64,000 nt of DNA from the NCBI GenBank assembly GCA_030544215.1, contig JARZZO010000008.1, positions 28,559,614 to 28,623,613 on the forward strand, read 5' to 3'. The position numbers and the translations under genes are program-made. The stretch is from Zantedeschia hybrid cultivar (lineage: Eukaryota; Streptophyta; Magnoliopsida; Alismatales; Araceae). Numbering within the stretch: position 1 is the first letter of the stretch; the number at the start of each line of letters is the position of its first letter. This document shows, piece by piece, positions 24,186 through 37,808 of the stretch. The notes beneath the pieces were generated by a model, which was not told where the DNA came from, made no database searches, and was given only the letters and a program-made list of their open reading frames with translations.

Positions 24186-26877
24186 TTTGTCTCATTTTTC
24201 TGCCGAAAACATCAATCTATGACCAAGTTATATTGATTTTTAGTATTGGCCAATAAATGATCCGGATGGGATTGTATTGTGCAAAAATTGAGCTTGAACT
24301 CCTACAAATGGCATAACTCAGATTATGCGAAAATTGACAGGTCATTTTGAATACTTCTCTTTCCATAGCTCTGGTCTCTTGTTGTTCTCTTGGGCTGGTT
24401 TAAATTTTCGGTGTCTTGCAACTAGGTTTGTTTACAGAGAGTTTGCTCGTATTGATGTCGGATTTTAGTATATGTACACTCCAACACAAGATGGGTAGGG
24501 AAGAAAGCTGGTGAAAGTTATTGGCCATGTTTCACAACTTCTATGTTGGAAGTACCTTAGATTTTCAAACGGACAGAATTAGAGTGGCACCTGTGATGAT
24601 TTCAAGAAAAAAATTAAAGTATTCAAATGAATTGAGAATTAGGGGAATAAAAACAAATTTTGAATTAGTTTTAATATTCTTACAGAAATGGAAACCAGAT
24701 AGAAAATGATTTCTAGCGGTATCAAGATCATAATTTGGAAAAAAATTAGATGTAACATATCATAAGGAATTCATATCCATCCTAATTATTTGTTCTTGCG
24801 TTTTCGTAAAATTTTGCCATGCGAGCGTTGTGCGTGTGCTTGCTACCCACTTCTCATGAAGCTGTGATTTTGGGGCTTCTCTGAAAAAGTGTGGGTTGTT
24901 GCATGTGGTCTGCCTATCCAGCTCTTGAGACACTTGACTTCGGAAAGGCTTAAAACTTTTCTTGTTGTTTTCATAGGCTACCTGATACCACCCTTTTACA
25001 CCACCTTGTGGGATAGGATGCCAGCCGCTGTAAACCTCTGATAACCCTAATTAAACCCAATAGAAAGACCCTACGACTTCACCCCCTCATTTACTAGTTC
25101 ACCTCAGACCCTACCTGGCATAAGGATAGAGAAAAAAAAGGTTACCTGGCGCAAGAACAAAAGGGGGGTTAAGAACAAGAGAGCGAACAGTGAGTTTTCT
25201 TCATCTCCACTTGGAGCTATAGAGTTTCTACCACTTGGAGTTAAGCCCCACTTTGTTTGTAGAATAAGTTATTACGTGGGGCCCACTGACAGAATGACTT
25301 ATATTAGCATAAGAGGTATTTCGCTTTGGTAGTTTTGTGGGACCTGCTGACAGAATAAGAAGAATAAGTAATTCTTGGGCTTAGGATGAGATGGCTTATT
25401 CTCTTTATTCTCTGAATACGTTATTCTGCACCGATATAAGTCATTCCGCTTGTCAAAGTAAAATTAAGTTTATTCTCTCCTTATTCACCTTTATTCTTCT
25501 CCTATTCTTCAATCACAATGGCGCTGAGTTCTGGGGGAACTCTAGCAGTCATCACTCTTCGTGGGACAGTCCCTTGTTCCACAAGGAGTGTTGGAGTTCC
25601 CTCCAAAATCCTACCGAGGGGATCCTTATTTGGCTCTCTCATGTGGTGGTCATCCGCATGTGTGCATGTATGTTCTTGGAGTTGACGTATTGGAGAAAAC
25701 TTAGTCATATTTAAGATAGGTGTCCTGTAAATCTCATACAAGAAATACTAAATATGCCTTTTAATCTTAAATTAGACAATTCAGAGAAGCTCATATTTAT
25801 GTTGATAGAATAAATATAATAAAAGAAATAAACATTATGATCTTGTCATGTAAAATTAATTTATCCTTTGTTTTCTAATTACGGAGCACTCACCAATGAT
25901 CGATGTTTGTTTGAAGCATATTTTCAATTATTAAACTATTGGGATTTTTGAACATATCCCTATAAACATAATAAATTCGAAATAAGTCCTATATCTTGTA
26001 TATTTTGATATTAGTCCTTGTGAACTTAAACCTTTTAATTTTTTATCTCTACCATTTACTTCTGTTAGTTTTCCTTAACTCTACCATAGTTAAATATGAG
26101 TCTAAGTTTAACTCTAGAAAAAATCACTTATACCTCTTATTAAATTTAGGTTTTGCTTGTTGCATCAGTAGCCATTAGGGGCGTAAATGGATCGGATCCG
26201 GGTTGGATCTTTTTAGACCCATATACAGATCCAAAATGTTTGATCCGATCAAGATCTGAATCCGAAAATGTTTGTGTTAGTCGGATCAAATTTTGGATCG
26301 ATCCGGGAAGATGCCCTTGCGGATGTCACCCTCCAATTCCTCGCAGCGACCACACTCGAAGTCGGATGGATCATGATGAGGGGCGGCACAATAGAGTTCC
26401 TCATGCGGTTGCTGGGAAGGCCTTCACCGGTATGCGACGGGAGACATGGGGCCAGAGGAGGGACGTCGTCTGCCAGGTCAAGCTCCACGCCAACTCCGGT
26501 GTGAGACAAGACGATGCCCACTGTTGTGGCCGACACCTTGGACATCCGGCCCCTCATCCTCCCCCTCTTCCACCTCCTGCCAGCACCAATGCTGCAGCAT
26601 CCTCAATTGTCATTGGGCAGGTTGTACCACTAAAGTACTCAATTAAACATTCTATTCGCAGTGAGTGTGAAGCCATAGAGAATAACAAATGACATTGAAC
26701 TGAAACTAGGAACCTACCCTTTCTCAATGAACTCACTTCGCCTCAAAACTTGTTTAGCTCAACAAGGAATTCTCAAATAATGTAAGCGTTCACTTGTTTG
26801 ATAAATTGTTTGCAAAATTGTCTGAGCATCTTGTTGATTTGTTCATTATGATGCTACGTTCATGTAGGATTGTTGGA
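24186..26877. other. Intergenic DNA between PSS1 and the retroelement stack
   Basis: No intact gene. From 25170 to 25500 words of the AGAATAAGTTATT / TTATTCT type recur in both directions, like a decayed MITE. From 26164 a phrase GGGGCGTAAATGGATCGGATCC, rich in GATCCG, begins. It runs into a GC-rich block (26300-26600) with overlapping open frames on both strands and no recognisable domain, possibly a captured gene fragment. Confidence 0.45.
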
Positions 26878-27526
26878 ATGGCTTCAGATGAATATGATAA
26901 TATGTTTGACCATGAGGAGGATGCTCACGATCCTCAAAATCAAGTTCAGTTCAATTTGGAAGAACCTCAGTATGATCAGTATAACCCTATTTTAGGGTAT
27001 CATGTCCATTCTCAGGTCCATGCTATAGGATATGAGCTGAATCCTAACTTTGGGAAAGATCAGGATTAAAATGAGCATTCATCTCTCAATCCTACTCCTA
27101 ATTTGGTCTCCACCCTTGAAGTCTTTGCTACTCATGTGAATCCTCAGTAGCTTGAGGCAATCCAGACTATTCTGAAAGGGAAAGCTCCATCGGGTCCTTT
27201 TGAACCTGTGAATCCTTCTGCTTAAATTTTCGCTCAAATTCTCACTCAAGCCATGGAGAGCCTTTGTATCTCTACCCTGTGATAGGCAGGTCAGCAGTAG
27301 TCCACCACCCACTATCTGTCAAGGCCTCACATTCCTACTCATCCAAATGTCGTCGGGTATGGTAAAAACTCTGTCAAATCCCAACCTTACTGTGCGCTTT
27401 GCCTTAGCTACTCTAGAAAGCAGGCCTTCTACACATCTCCACCTCAGCCAACTGATCCCCTCATACATGCCCTTTTAACAAAAATGAACCAAATGGATGA
27501 ACAATATAAGGATTTGAAGAAGTTGA
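26878..27526 (+). pseudogene. Gypsy element C gag, piece 1 (N-terminal, decayed)
   Basis: The start of a Ty3/gypsy gag reading MASDEYDNMFDHEEDAHDPQ, acidic at first, then proline- and asparagine-rich. Several in-frame stops (the first at 27067) break it. The frame runs to 27526, where a copia LTR interrupts it, and resumes at 38597. Gag normally coats the element RNA in cytoplasmic particles; this copy cannot. Membership in the same family as element B is judged from the third piece. I found no matching LTR or primer-binding site upstream, so the 5' end of element C is lost or too diverged to see. Confidence 0.6.
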
Positions 27527-28293
27527 TGTTGGGTTTTTTCGGATTTCTCCGGATCTCCCGTGCAACGGAAATAAAATAAAAACGGAAATCTGTTCCCGTT
27601 TCGAAAAATCTAAAAATCGGATTATCGGATAATCGGTTCTTACCGTGTGCGGATTCGAATCCGCAACCGTTCAGTTCCGTCGGTGCGACAACGCAAGCCG
27701 CGCAAGTCCCCGGCCTCTAGCGGAGTCCACGCGATCCTCTTCGCGACGGATAACCTCACGTTCCTCGTTCTCCGCAGCTACGAAACCTCCGCCGGTCGCC
27801 GCAAGGATTGCCGCAACACGCGGACGATTTTTCGTCGAACGAGAGTCGGAGAAGCGGCGGAGCAGATCCGGGGATCCGGATCTGGCCTGGGGTGCCAGAG
27901 AGAGAGAGAAACAGAGAAGGGGGCGGCTAGGGTTAACAACAGTTTGGCCTGCTCAGCCCGTTCGCTACATTTTATACTAACCGCGCAGTTTTTCATAAAA
28001 ACCCCCGGTTTATATAAAATCCATTTATTTATCCATCGCCTTGAAAATTATTTGCGTGTGACCCTCTAGGCCCAATTACCAGTCCGGTTAATAGCCCAAT
28101 AAGCTCAGTAACTCCTTACTAGCTTTATTAATCAATTAATAACTCTTTATTAATTAATTAATCAATCGAATTGATGTCGCACATCGAATTCGACCGGACC
28201 TCCGATCACGTTGGGTGCCAAGCAACACCGCGTAAACCCGGAAGGTATCGAGGTTAAGTAACCCACTCTTGGAACCTTTCCGCCGACAAGTAC

Positions 28294-29859
28294 TGTAAGG
28301 AATCGTCATGAACGCAGCGGAAATAAAATGATTCCTTTTGTATCGGTTGCTGGGGTCGTAAAACGGACATTAAAATCTAAGCGGGAAGAACAGTTCTTCA
28401 CTTTTGCGGGGTTTCGAATCTCCCGTGGATGATGCCGACTCGGTAATCGCGCACGCGCACGATCTCTAGAGGTATCCACATGAGTTCCCGCAGCAGACGC
28501 GATTTCCTCCTCGACTTGAGTGCTCCGACCAGATCTCAAATCCACCATGTGCGGAGAGAGACAGATCCACTCCGAGAAGGAGAGAGAGAATCTGGGGAGT
28601 AAAAATTCGTCCAACCAACTTTTTACCACTCCCCCTTGGCCCTCCTTATATAGAAATAAGGATAAGCACAAGAGTTAATCCTCATGATTATCCAAGAGTT
28701 TGGCCTTGGATAATTCTCCATTAAATCTTCATGTTTATCCTGCAACTTTTCACAAAAACCCAGATAAGCATGAAATTTAACATCTCTCACCGTCTGACGA
28801 GAACTCTTATGTGTGTGACCCTCTAGGCCCATATATCAGTCCGGTTGCAGGCCCATTAAACTTAAAACTGTTTTTTTAGTTTAATATTTATTAATTAACA
28901 TTTAAACATCATATGTTAAATGATTAATTTAATAAACAAGTAAATTATCATCCGATGATTAATTCACTTGGCCTTCTGATCATGAACAGCACCAAACACT
29001 ACCTCATGATCCTAGAAGATATAAGGGAAACTGTTCCCTTTAATTGAACCTTTCCGTCTGCAGATACCGCACAGATATAATCCTTTACTCATGCAATGTC
29101 CCGATAACGCAAGGGTATGGTTTTATAGTCAAACCCTCTATCGCATTATCCAGATGGATTCCAGTACACAGTTAATATCTAGAAAGACATCTCTTTCATT
29201 TGACCCTGGCCAGGGATTTCTGTGTACACATCCATAGGACATTCTCTCTCCAGTCTTATATCAAGAGTGAGTGATCTCTTGTTGTTCACTCAATTACCTT
29301 CGCAAGCTTTCCACTGTATCTAAAAGACCGATTATGGTGGACTTAATGGTTAAAGTCCACGAGTCAGAGAATCAAGATACAATGGTCCACAAACAAGGTA
29401 TCATTGGTGACTCAGGTCAAAGGACCAACTGTGCTACTGCAACGATTGAATTCCCTGGTTGACTAATAGGTATAATTACCATCCAGGAATTCTTATTTGG
29501 GTCTGTTCAGTGAACTCATTCTCTAATGAGCACCCACTTGTTTGTCTTAGTGTCACCACACGAGTGAATGTAAGATCATTCACCCTCATCATATGAGCAG
29601 ACATAACTTGTGTCGATCTTATCAGATATTTAATGTCCATCTCAAATATCCTATGATCGAGAACTGTTTAAGACAATTGACTGAGGATATTGATCTCACT
29701 ATCATGATCTCATCATGATTCAATATCCCATACATTTGTCTATGGACCTTCATTACGATAGTCGTTTGCGAGAACTATTAAATGAAGAAATAATTGCTTT
29801 TATTAATAATCTGAACTAGAATGTACAATGATTGGCTATGAGGCCACCCAATTCTAACA
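28294..29859 (-). repeat. 3' LTR of the copia element
   Basis: Located at the left because the element runs on the minus strand. Matches 36229-37808 almost base for base. It lacks a 14-bp GAGAGAGG-type insertion present in the other LTR. The minus-strand termini are TGTTAGAATTGG and CGATTCCTTACA. Confidence 0.95.
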
Positions 29860-29873
29860 TTCTCCCACTTGGA
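29860..29873 (-). other. Polypurine tract of the copia element
   Basis: Directly inside the 3' LTR the minus strand reads AAGTGGGAGAA before the LTR start TGTTAG. This is the RNase H-resistant primer for plus-strand DNA synthesis in LTR elements. Confidence 0.8.
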
Positions 29874-32800
29874 CTATAGCCAATCACCCATGTGTCTAAG
29901 TCCCATAGACTTAAGGTGACGTTCTAAATTGTTTTGAGACAATGGCTTAGTCAAGGGATCTGCTACATTATCTTCAGATGAGACTTTCTCAACTACTATA
30001 TCTACTCGGGCGATGATCTCACGAATCAGATGTAATCGTCTCAGAATGTGCTTTGACTTCTGATGTGATTTGGGCTCCTTCGCTTGAGCTATTGCCCCAT
30101 TGTTGTCACACAATAATGGAACAGGATCTGAAATGCTTGGAACGACTCCAAGCGCCGAGATGAACTTCTTCATCCAAACCGTCTCCTTGGCCGCTTCAGC
30201 CGCAACAATGTATTCTGCTTCGGTCGTCGAATATGCAGTTGTTTCTTGTTTGGAACTTTTCCAACTTACTGCACCTCCATTTAACATGAACACAAATCCA
30301 GACATGGATTTGCTGTCATCTATATTCGACTGGAAACTCGAGTCAGTAAATCCTCGAAGTTCCAAGTCGTTTCCTCCATAAACGAGAAATAGATCCTTAG
30401 TCCTTCTCAAGTATCTAAGGATACATTTTACCGCCTTCCAGTGTTCCTCACCTGGATCAGCCTGATATCTACTGGTGACACTTAGTGGGTGTGCCACATC
30501 AAGCCTAGTACATAGCATTGCATACATGATAGATCCTATTGCCGAGGCATAAGGAAGTCTATCCATGTATGCTTTCTCTTCAGGTGTCTTCGGAGACATT
30601 TCTTTAGAGAGATAAATTCCATGCCTCATAGGAACGAGGCCTCTCTTGGAATTTTCCATGCCAAACCTTTTGACTATGGTATCTATGTACATAGATTGGG
30701 ATAATCCAAGCATCCTTTTGGACCTATCTCTATATATCCTTATTCCCAGAATATAGGATGCTTCTCCCAAATCTTTCATGGAGAAGTTTTTGGATAACCA
30801 AGCCTTTACCGATGACAACATTCCTACATCATTCCCAATGAGTAGAATGTCATCAACGTAAAGTACCAAAAAGGTAACTGCGCTCCCACTAACCTTTTTG
30901 TATACACAAGGTTCATCTTCATTCTTAATGAAGTCATAAGATTTGATTGCTTCATCAAATCTTAAGTTCCAAGTTCGGGATGCTTGCTTTAATCCATAGA
31001 TGGATCTTTGCAGCTTGCATACCTTGCTTGAATGCTCTTTAGAAGTGAATCCTTCAGGTTGTATCATATACACCTCTTCTTGAAGGTTCCCGTTAAGGAA
31101 TGCTGTTTTCACATCCATTTGCCATATTTCATAATCATAGAATGCAGCGATAGCAAGAAGTATTCTGATTGACTTAATCATGGCAACTGGAGAAAAGGTT
31201 TCGTCATAGTCAACACCTTGCCTTTGACGATATCCTTTTACTACAAGCCTTGCCTTGTATGTGTCAATTTGTCCATCTGCCCCGATCTTTCTTTTAAAGA
31301 TCCATTTACTGCCAATAGGTACCATACCTTCTGGCAGATCAACCAAGTTCCAAACTTGGTTGGCATACATAGACTGAATTTCAGAATCTATTGCCTCTTG
31401 CCATTTTTCTGATTCATGACTATTTATGGCTTCTAGGTAGGTTTGAGGATCATCATCCTCATTTAAGTGCACTTTTGGGTTGCCTTCATCGATATGTCCA
31501 ACATATCTTTCAGGCTGCTTAGGCACTCTACCTGATCTGCGAACCTTTTGTGTATCATCTTGAACAAGTTCTTGAGTCAATGGTTCAGTAGATGAACCAG
31601 TGTTGATTTGTGAGTCTAGAATTTCTTCCAGTTCTATCTTGCTCCCACTGTCTTCTTTTGAAAGATATTCTTTCTCTAAGAAGACAGCTCTTTTTGCGAC
31701 AAACACCTTTTGATCGCTGGGCTGATAGAAGTAATATCCAAAACTCTCTTTTGGATATCCCACAAATCTACATTTCTCTGTCCTGGAATCCAGTTTGTCT
31801 GGATCATGTCTTTTGACATGTGCAGGACAACCCCAGACTCTAACATGCTTAAAGTTTGGTTTCTTTCCTTTCCATATCTCATATGGAGTGGAAGGTACTG
31901 ACTTACTCGGAACTTTGTTCAACAGATATACAGCAGTCAATAGTGCATATCCCTATAAAGAGGTTGTAAGGTTAGCATTACTCATCATTGATCGTACCAT
32001 ATCTAATAGAGTACGATTTCTCCTTTCCGATACACCATTTAACTGAGGTGTATAGGGAGGAGTCCACTGAGACAAAATACCATTATCCTTAAGATATTTT
32101 GTGAATTCTGTACTTAAGTATTCACCCCCTCGATCTGATCGAAGAGTTTTAATACTCTTTCCAGTCTAGTTCTCAACTTCGTTTTTAAACTCTTTAAATT
32201 TCTCAAAGATTTCTGACTTATATTTCATCAAATATATGTAGCCATATCTTGAGAAATCATCTGTAAATGAAACAAAGTATGAGTAACCTCCCATAGCATG
32301 AGTGGACATTGGACCACATACATCACTATGTATTAGTTCCAATAAGTCCTTAGCTCTTTCTCCATGTCCTGAGAATGGAGCTTTGGTCATCTTTCCCATG
32401 AGACAAGCTTCACAGGTTGCAAATGATTCAAAATCAAATGGATCAAGATATCCATTCTTTTGCAACCTTATGATCCTGTTCTCATTTATATGACCTAGTC
32501 TACAATGCCATAGGTACGATTTATTCACATCCTTATCTAAGTGTTCAAGAGAATTATTTACCAGACAAACATCATATGAAATATCAAGTAAATATAATCC
32601 ATTCAATAAATACCCGGAAGCAAACAATTTGTCTCCTTGATAAATTGAACAACCTTTATTCTCAAGCTTCATAGAATATCCTTGTCTAGCTAAACATGAA
32701 ATAGATATGATATTCCTAATAATGGTTGGAACATAATAACAATCTATCAGTTCCAAAGGGTCTCCTGATGGCATCTGAAGTCTTGCTGTCCCCACAGCTA

Positions 32801-33803
32801 ACGCAGCAACTTTTGCTCCATTCCCGAGCCTCAGATCCACGTCTCTGCGGTTCAATCTTCTTTTACTTGTTAACACCTGCAAGTTATTGCAGATATGAGA
32901 AACACATCAAATATCTAATACCCAGGATGTTGATTCTCTATAAGACAAGTTAAGATCGATCATGAGAATACCTGAAGCTTCTCCAAGCTTCTCCTTTGCT
33001 TTTTCTGCAAGATAAACCTTACAGTTTCTCTTCCAATGACCTTCTTTATGGCAGTGGAAACACTGACCTTTATCATTGACTTTAGCTTTGTCCTTTTGTG
33101 CCGCCGGTTTGCTTTTCACTAGCTTCTTAGGCTTACCTTTCTTAAAGGTCTGTCCAGCTTTTCTTTTCTTGTTGGTCTTACCAACAAGCATTACATTTGG
33201 CTTATCTTTCTGGATAGTGCCTTCTGCTGTCTTCAACATGTTGAGTAGCTCAGCTAGTGAAACTTCAATTTTGTTCATATTGAAGTTGATAATGAATTGT
33301 GAAAATGAATCTGGAAGGGACTGTAGGATTAAGTCAATGCTCAGGTCATTGTTCATAACAAAGCCGAGCACAGCAAGCCTCTCAATCCATTCTATCATCT
33401 TGAACACATGAGTTTGCACAGATGTGCCCTCGCTCATTCTGGTCCTGAACAATTTCTTAGATATCTCATATCTTTCTGTTCTGGATTGTTCACCAAACAA
33501 CTCTTGTAGGTGATTCAGAATGGTCTTAGGTTCCATGTTATCATGCTGTCGCTGCAGTTCATTGTTCATTGAACCGAGCATATAACACTGGACCTTGACA
33601 GAGTCCTCCTTCCAATTTTCATACATCATTAATTCATCTTCGTTAGCATTATCACCGGGTTGCACTGGATCTGGTTGATCTAGGACATAGGCTAGCTTTT
33701 CACACCTGAGGACAATCTTCAGGTTGCGTAACCAGTCAATGTAATTTGGTCCCGTGAGTTTGTTTGCATCAAGTATGCAACGGAGGGGGTTAGGTGACGA
33801 CAT
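29874..33803 (-). pseudogene. Copia gag-pol polyprotein with three in-frame stops
   Basis: One continuous minus-strand frame of 1310 codons. Gag (about residues 1-280) ends in a CCHC knuckle, CFHCHKEGHWKRNC. The protease follows, but its active site reads LDI then TGA (32907-32909). Next come the integrase zinc-binding part (HCRLGH...CEACLMGK) and core (HSDVCGP, FTDDFSRY), with a TAG at 32166-32168. A second TAG lies at 31953-31955. The last 690 codons hold reverse transcriptase (QMDVKTAFLNG, YVDDILLIG) and RNase H (GFTDSSF, TTEAEYIVAAEAAKE). The frame is otherwise unshifted, so decay is only by point nonsense, consistent with the young LTRs. It cannot make a full polyprotein and would need help in trans. 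Confidence 0.93.
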
Positions 33804-33985
33804 AACGACCTACATGGAAATATATAAAATGAGCAGATAGTTCTTAAAATCAGATTTAGGACTTTTAATCTAGATTTATGCTCCCACTATTTTTCGACGA
33901 TTTGTATGACCCTCTAAGATACAGAACGGGAGATTCCGGTGATCTCCTAGTGGGGATCAGAATCCTTCGGGCAACATGCATGTGA

Positions 33986-34285
33986 CCTTGTGGTAGCACA
34001 ACAAATCACATCAAGTCCCTTAGGCAGTCAACTCTTGACAGTTGCAACGTTTTGCAATATCCGATCGATTTAACCCCTGAATCAGAATGACCTTGTGGTA
34101 GCACAACAAATCAATTTGATTCAGTTAAGTTTATCCATCATTACTTAGATGACATGAATTCATAGTGCAATCCTTGTGGTAGCACAACAAAACTACACTA
34201 TTTGTCCATTCATCTTAATGACATCACATGTCGTAGACCTAGTTTAATTTCTAAATCAAACAGATCTTGTGGTAGCACAACAAAT
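33986..34285 (-). repeat. Four spaced copies of a 21-bp motif in the copia leader
   Basis: The plus-strand word CTTGTGGTAGCACAACAAA occurs at 33986, 34091, 34172 and 34265 within otherwise unrelated sequence, spaced 105, 81 and 93 bp. It lies just upstream of gag in the element's transcript, in the untranslated leader. It is too conserved between copies for chance. A packaging or binding role is only a guess. Confidence 0.85.
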
Positions 34286-34289
34286 ACGT

Positions 34290-36206
34290 TTGAGATAAGA
34301 ATTATCCTAAGATCTATAATGATGGTGGGTTACGTGGATTATTCTGAATATCTCACGTTTACAACTTAAGTTTTAAAAGAGGGTTTTGATTTTGATTTGT
34401 AAAAAATCGTGCTATCAATAGTATTTCAATTTGAAGTATCAATATACTTAATAGAAATATATATATGATAGCATAGTCCACAAATATCACATATATGCAG
34501 AAAAATTAAATGGGGATGATCATGGACTGCTAAAGCTACTATGGAATCATCGGAGCCAAACGATGATCCATAATAGGATCCTAATGTGAAAACAGCAACA
34601 CTGGTTTCATTTGATGCGAGTCCTTCCTCCAGAGGTGTCTTCAGAAGATCCCGTCCTCTTAGCTTAATCCGATACATTTAAATATGAAATTCAGGACTCG
34701 CAGGTCCACAAATGTACATTTAAACAATTAGAAACCTTGATCTTATTAAGGGGAGTACAATCTTATAGGAAGGTAGAAAGTACACTTGGATTAAGAGAGA
34801 GGAGGACACGCAGGTCCTATTTAAAATACCAAATGAAATAAGCATCGCATCCATTCACATCATTCATCACATGAAAATACTAAGTCCATGATCATCCCAC
34901 CAGAAAACACATCACATGCATCACAATCATCACATAATTACTGTTTGGTATTAAATTTTATAAATATAAAATTATAATACCAATTACTTTTCGAAATAAC
35001 ATTTATTTCAGTATAATCAATAATATTCAAAACATTATTGACAAATAACTAACTAAACTATTCAGTTAATCTAAATAATAATTCAAACAATTTGAACGGC
35101 TAAGTGTAATCAAGTTATGCATGAAATTAGTTTAAAACAATTTTAAACTAATTAATTTAACAGGAAAATTAATTATCTAAAACAATTTTAAATAATTAAC
35201 TAACACTTATTAATTATAAAGCCCTTTAATTGACTAACAGTTATTAAACTCTTTAATAACCTGTTAATAATCATAAAAATAATTAATAACAATTATTAAT
35301 TATTTCTATAATTTTTCTGTTTTAAAACAATTTTAAAACTGGCTTAAATGGGCTAATAATGGGTTTATAAGGGGCTAATCAGTAATTAAAAACAATTTTT
35401 AATAAAACTAAAAATGGGCTCAGCCCATTAGGACCCAATGGCCCGGACCCAGGGCCCTGGCTCGGTCAGGGTCGAGCCCTGGCTCGGCTAGGGGGTCTGG
35501 CCCAGCCAGACCCGAGCCCTGGCTCGGCCAGGGTCGCACCCTGGCTCGGCCAGGGCGCCGCCCGGCCCCGCCCGGTCCGACCGGGTCGGGACCGGGCGGT
35601 TCGGCCCTTTAAGCCACAGTTCGACTGGCCCCTTTCTTCAACCCTAAACCTGCAACCCTAGCCAGCAGTAGACCGGCGAAGAAGGGGCGGCAGCGCCGCC
35701 GCCGGCCGGCGATCGGCAGCGCCAGGCCCCTGCCGGCGTTGCCCTTGCTCCGGCGACACGCCCGGCGCCGGCAAGGCCGCCGGCGGTGGCCAAAAGGCCC
35801 TTGGATCGAGCCCTAAACTCCCCTTTAAAATCTGATTTTTCAGGTTTAAAAACCCGAGTTCGGGCTCGATTTTTAGCACTTCCAAGGGCACTCCGGTGCC
35901 GATATCCATGCCCAATGCGAAGTGGTGACTATCACCAATAGATTCAGACATCCGGGCCGCCATCCCAACACTTGGAATGCATGTACGAAGCCGCCGAAGT
36001 ACCCCAGTTCATCATCACATGAAGAACTCCGAAAAACCCAAATAAAAATCCGAAAAATACAGAAAAATAATCAAATTGATCGTGATCATCATATGAATAC
36101 TAATCTGTCATTTTTAATCGGATTAAACACAAGAACACGTACAATACGGGTTCTTCACGCATAACGAGAAAAATACACATAACGGTGCCGTTTTACAACC
36201 GAACCA
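34290..36206 (-). other. Long untranslated leader of the copia element
   Basis: About 2.4 kb lies between the primer-binding site and gag (33804-36206), of which this is the major part. It is mostly AT-rich. At 35440-35780 it switches to a GC-rich block with repeated CCCTGGCTCGG(C/T)CAGGG words and a run of CGCCGGC. An open frame of 101 codons on the minus strand (35658-35963) has no recognisable domain. The GC block may be captured host DNA. Confidence 0.6.
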
Positions 36207-36210
36207 GCGA

Positions 36211-36228
36211 ACCTGGCTCTGATACCAC
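36211..36228 (-). other. Primer-binding site of the copia element
   Basis: Directly inside the 5' LTR the minus strand reads TGGTATCAGAGCCAGG, complementary to the 3' end of initiator methionine tRNA, the usual primer for plant copia reverse transcription. Confidence 0.93.
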
Positions 36229-37808
36229 TGTTAAGAAATCGTCATGAACGCAGCGGAAATAAAATGATTCCTTTTGTATCGGTTGCTGGGGTCGTAAAAC
36301 GGACATTAAAATCTAAGCGGGAAGAACAATTCTTCACCTTTGCGGGGTTTCGAATCTCCCGTGGATGATGCCGACTCGGTAATCGCGCACGCGTACAATC
36401 TCTAGAGGTATCCACACGAGTTCCCGCAGCAGACGCGATTTCCTCCTCGACTTGAGTGCTCCGACCAGATCTCAAATCCACCATACGCGGAGAGAGACAG
36501 ATCCACTCCGAGAAGGAGAGAGAGAGAGGAGAGAGAGAATCTGGGGAGTAAAAATTCGTCCAACCAACTTTTTACCACTCCCCCTTGGCCCTCCTTATAT
36601 AGAAATAAGGATAAGCACAAGAGTTTATCCTCATGATTATCCAAGAGTTTGGCCTTGGATAATTCTCCATTAAATCTTCATGTTTATCCTGCAACTTTTC
36701 ACAAAAACCCAGATAAGCATGAAATTTAACATCTCTCACCGTCTGACGAGAACTCTTATGTGTGTGACCCTCTAGGCCCATATATCAGTCCGGTTGCAGG
36801 CCCATTAAACTTAAAACTGTTTCTTTAGTTTAATATTTATTAATTAACATTTAAACATTATATGTTAAATGATTAATTTAATAAACAAGTAAATTATCAT
36901 CCGATGATTAATTCACTTGGCCTTCTGATCATGAACAGCACCAAACACTACCTCATGATCCCAGAAGATATAAGGGAAACTGTTCCCTTTAATTGAACCT
37001 TTCCGTCTGCAGATACCGCACAGATATAATCCTTTACTCATGCAATGTCCCGATAACGCAAGGGTATAGTTTTATAGTCAAACCCTCTATCGCATTATCC
37101 AGATGGATTCCAGTACACAGTTAATATCTAGAAAGACATCTCTTTCATTTGACCATGGCCAGGGATTTCTGTGTACACATCCATAGGACATTCTCTCTCC
37201 AGTCTTATATCAAGAGTGAGTGATCTCTTGTTGTTCACTCAATTACCTTCGCAAGCTTTCCACTGTATCTAAAAGACCGATTATGGTGGACTTAATGGTT
37301 AAAGTCCACGAGTCAGAGAATCAAGATACAATGGTCCACAAACAAGGTATCATTGGTGACTCAGGTCAAAGGACCAACTGTGCTACTGCAACGATTGAAT
37401 TCCCTGGTTGACTAATAGGTATAATTACCATCCAGGAATTCTTATTTGGGTCTGTTCAGTGAACTCATTCTCTAATGAGCACCCACTTGTTTGTCTTAGT
37501 GTCACCATACGAGTGAATGTAAGATCATTCACCCTCATCATATGAGCAGACATAACTTGTGTCGATCTTATCGGATATTCAATGTCCATCTCAAATATCC
37601 TATGATCGAGAACTGTTTAAGACAATTGACTGAGGATATTGATCTCACTATCATGATCTCATCATGATTCAATATCCCATACATTTGTCTATGGACCTTC
37701 ATTACGATAGTCGTTTGCGAGAACTATTAAATGAAGAAATAATTGCCTTTATTAATAATATGAACTAGAATATACAATGATTGGCTATGAGGCCACCCAA
37801 TTCTAACA
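36229..37808 (-). repeat. 5' LTR of the copia element
   Basis: 1580 bp, bounded by TGTTAAGAAATC on the left of the plus strand and CTAACA before the AGTAC duplication on the right. It carries the promoter of the element. The extra AGAGAGAGGAGAGA relative to the other LTR is a local GA-run expansion at about 36515-36535. Confidence 0.95.

Larger units (their letters stand above)
28294..37808 (-). mobile_element. Complete Ty1/copia LTR retrotransposon
   Basis: A 9515-bp element on the minus strand with two LTRs of about 1.57 kb, a perfect 5-bp duplication AGTAC (28289-28293 and 37809-37813), a tRNA-Met-type primer-binding site, a polypurine tract and a gag-pol reading frame in copia order (integrase before reverse transcriptase). 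The LTRs differ by about 20 substitutions by eye plus one 14-bp indel. That is near 1.3 percent, so the insertion is recent. It lies inside a related solo LTR. The coding frame has three nonsense codons and no frameshift. Lineage within copia not assigned. Confidence 0.95.

Noticed and set aside
24521..26160. A gene downstream of PSS1
   Set aside because: Frames are short, AT-biased and without domains.
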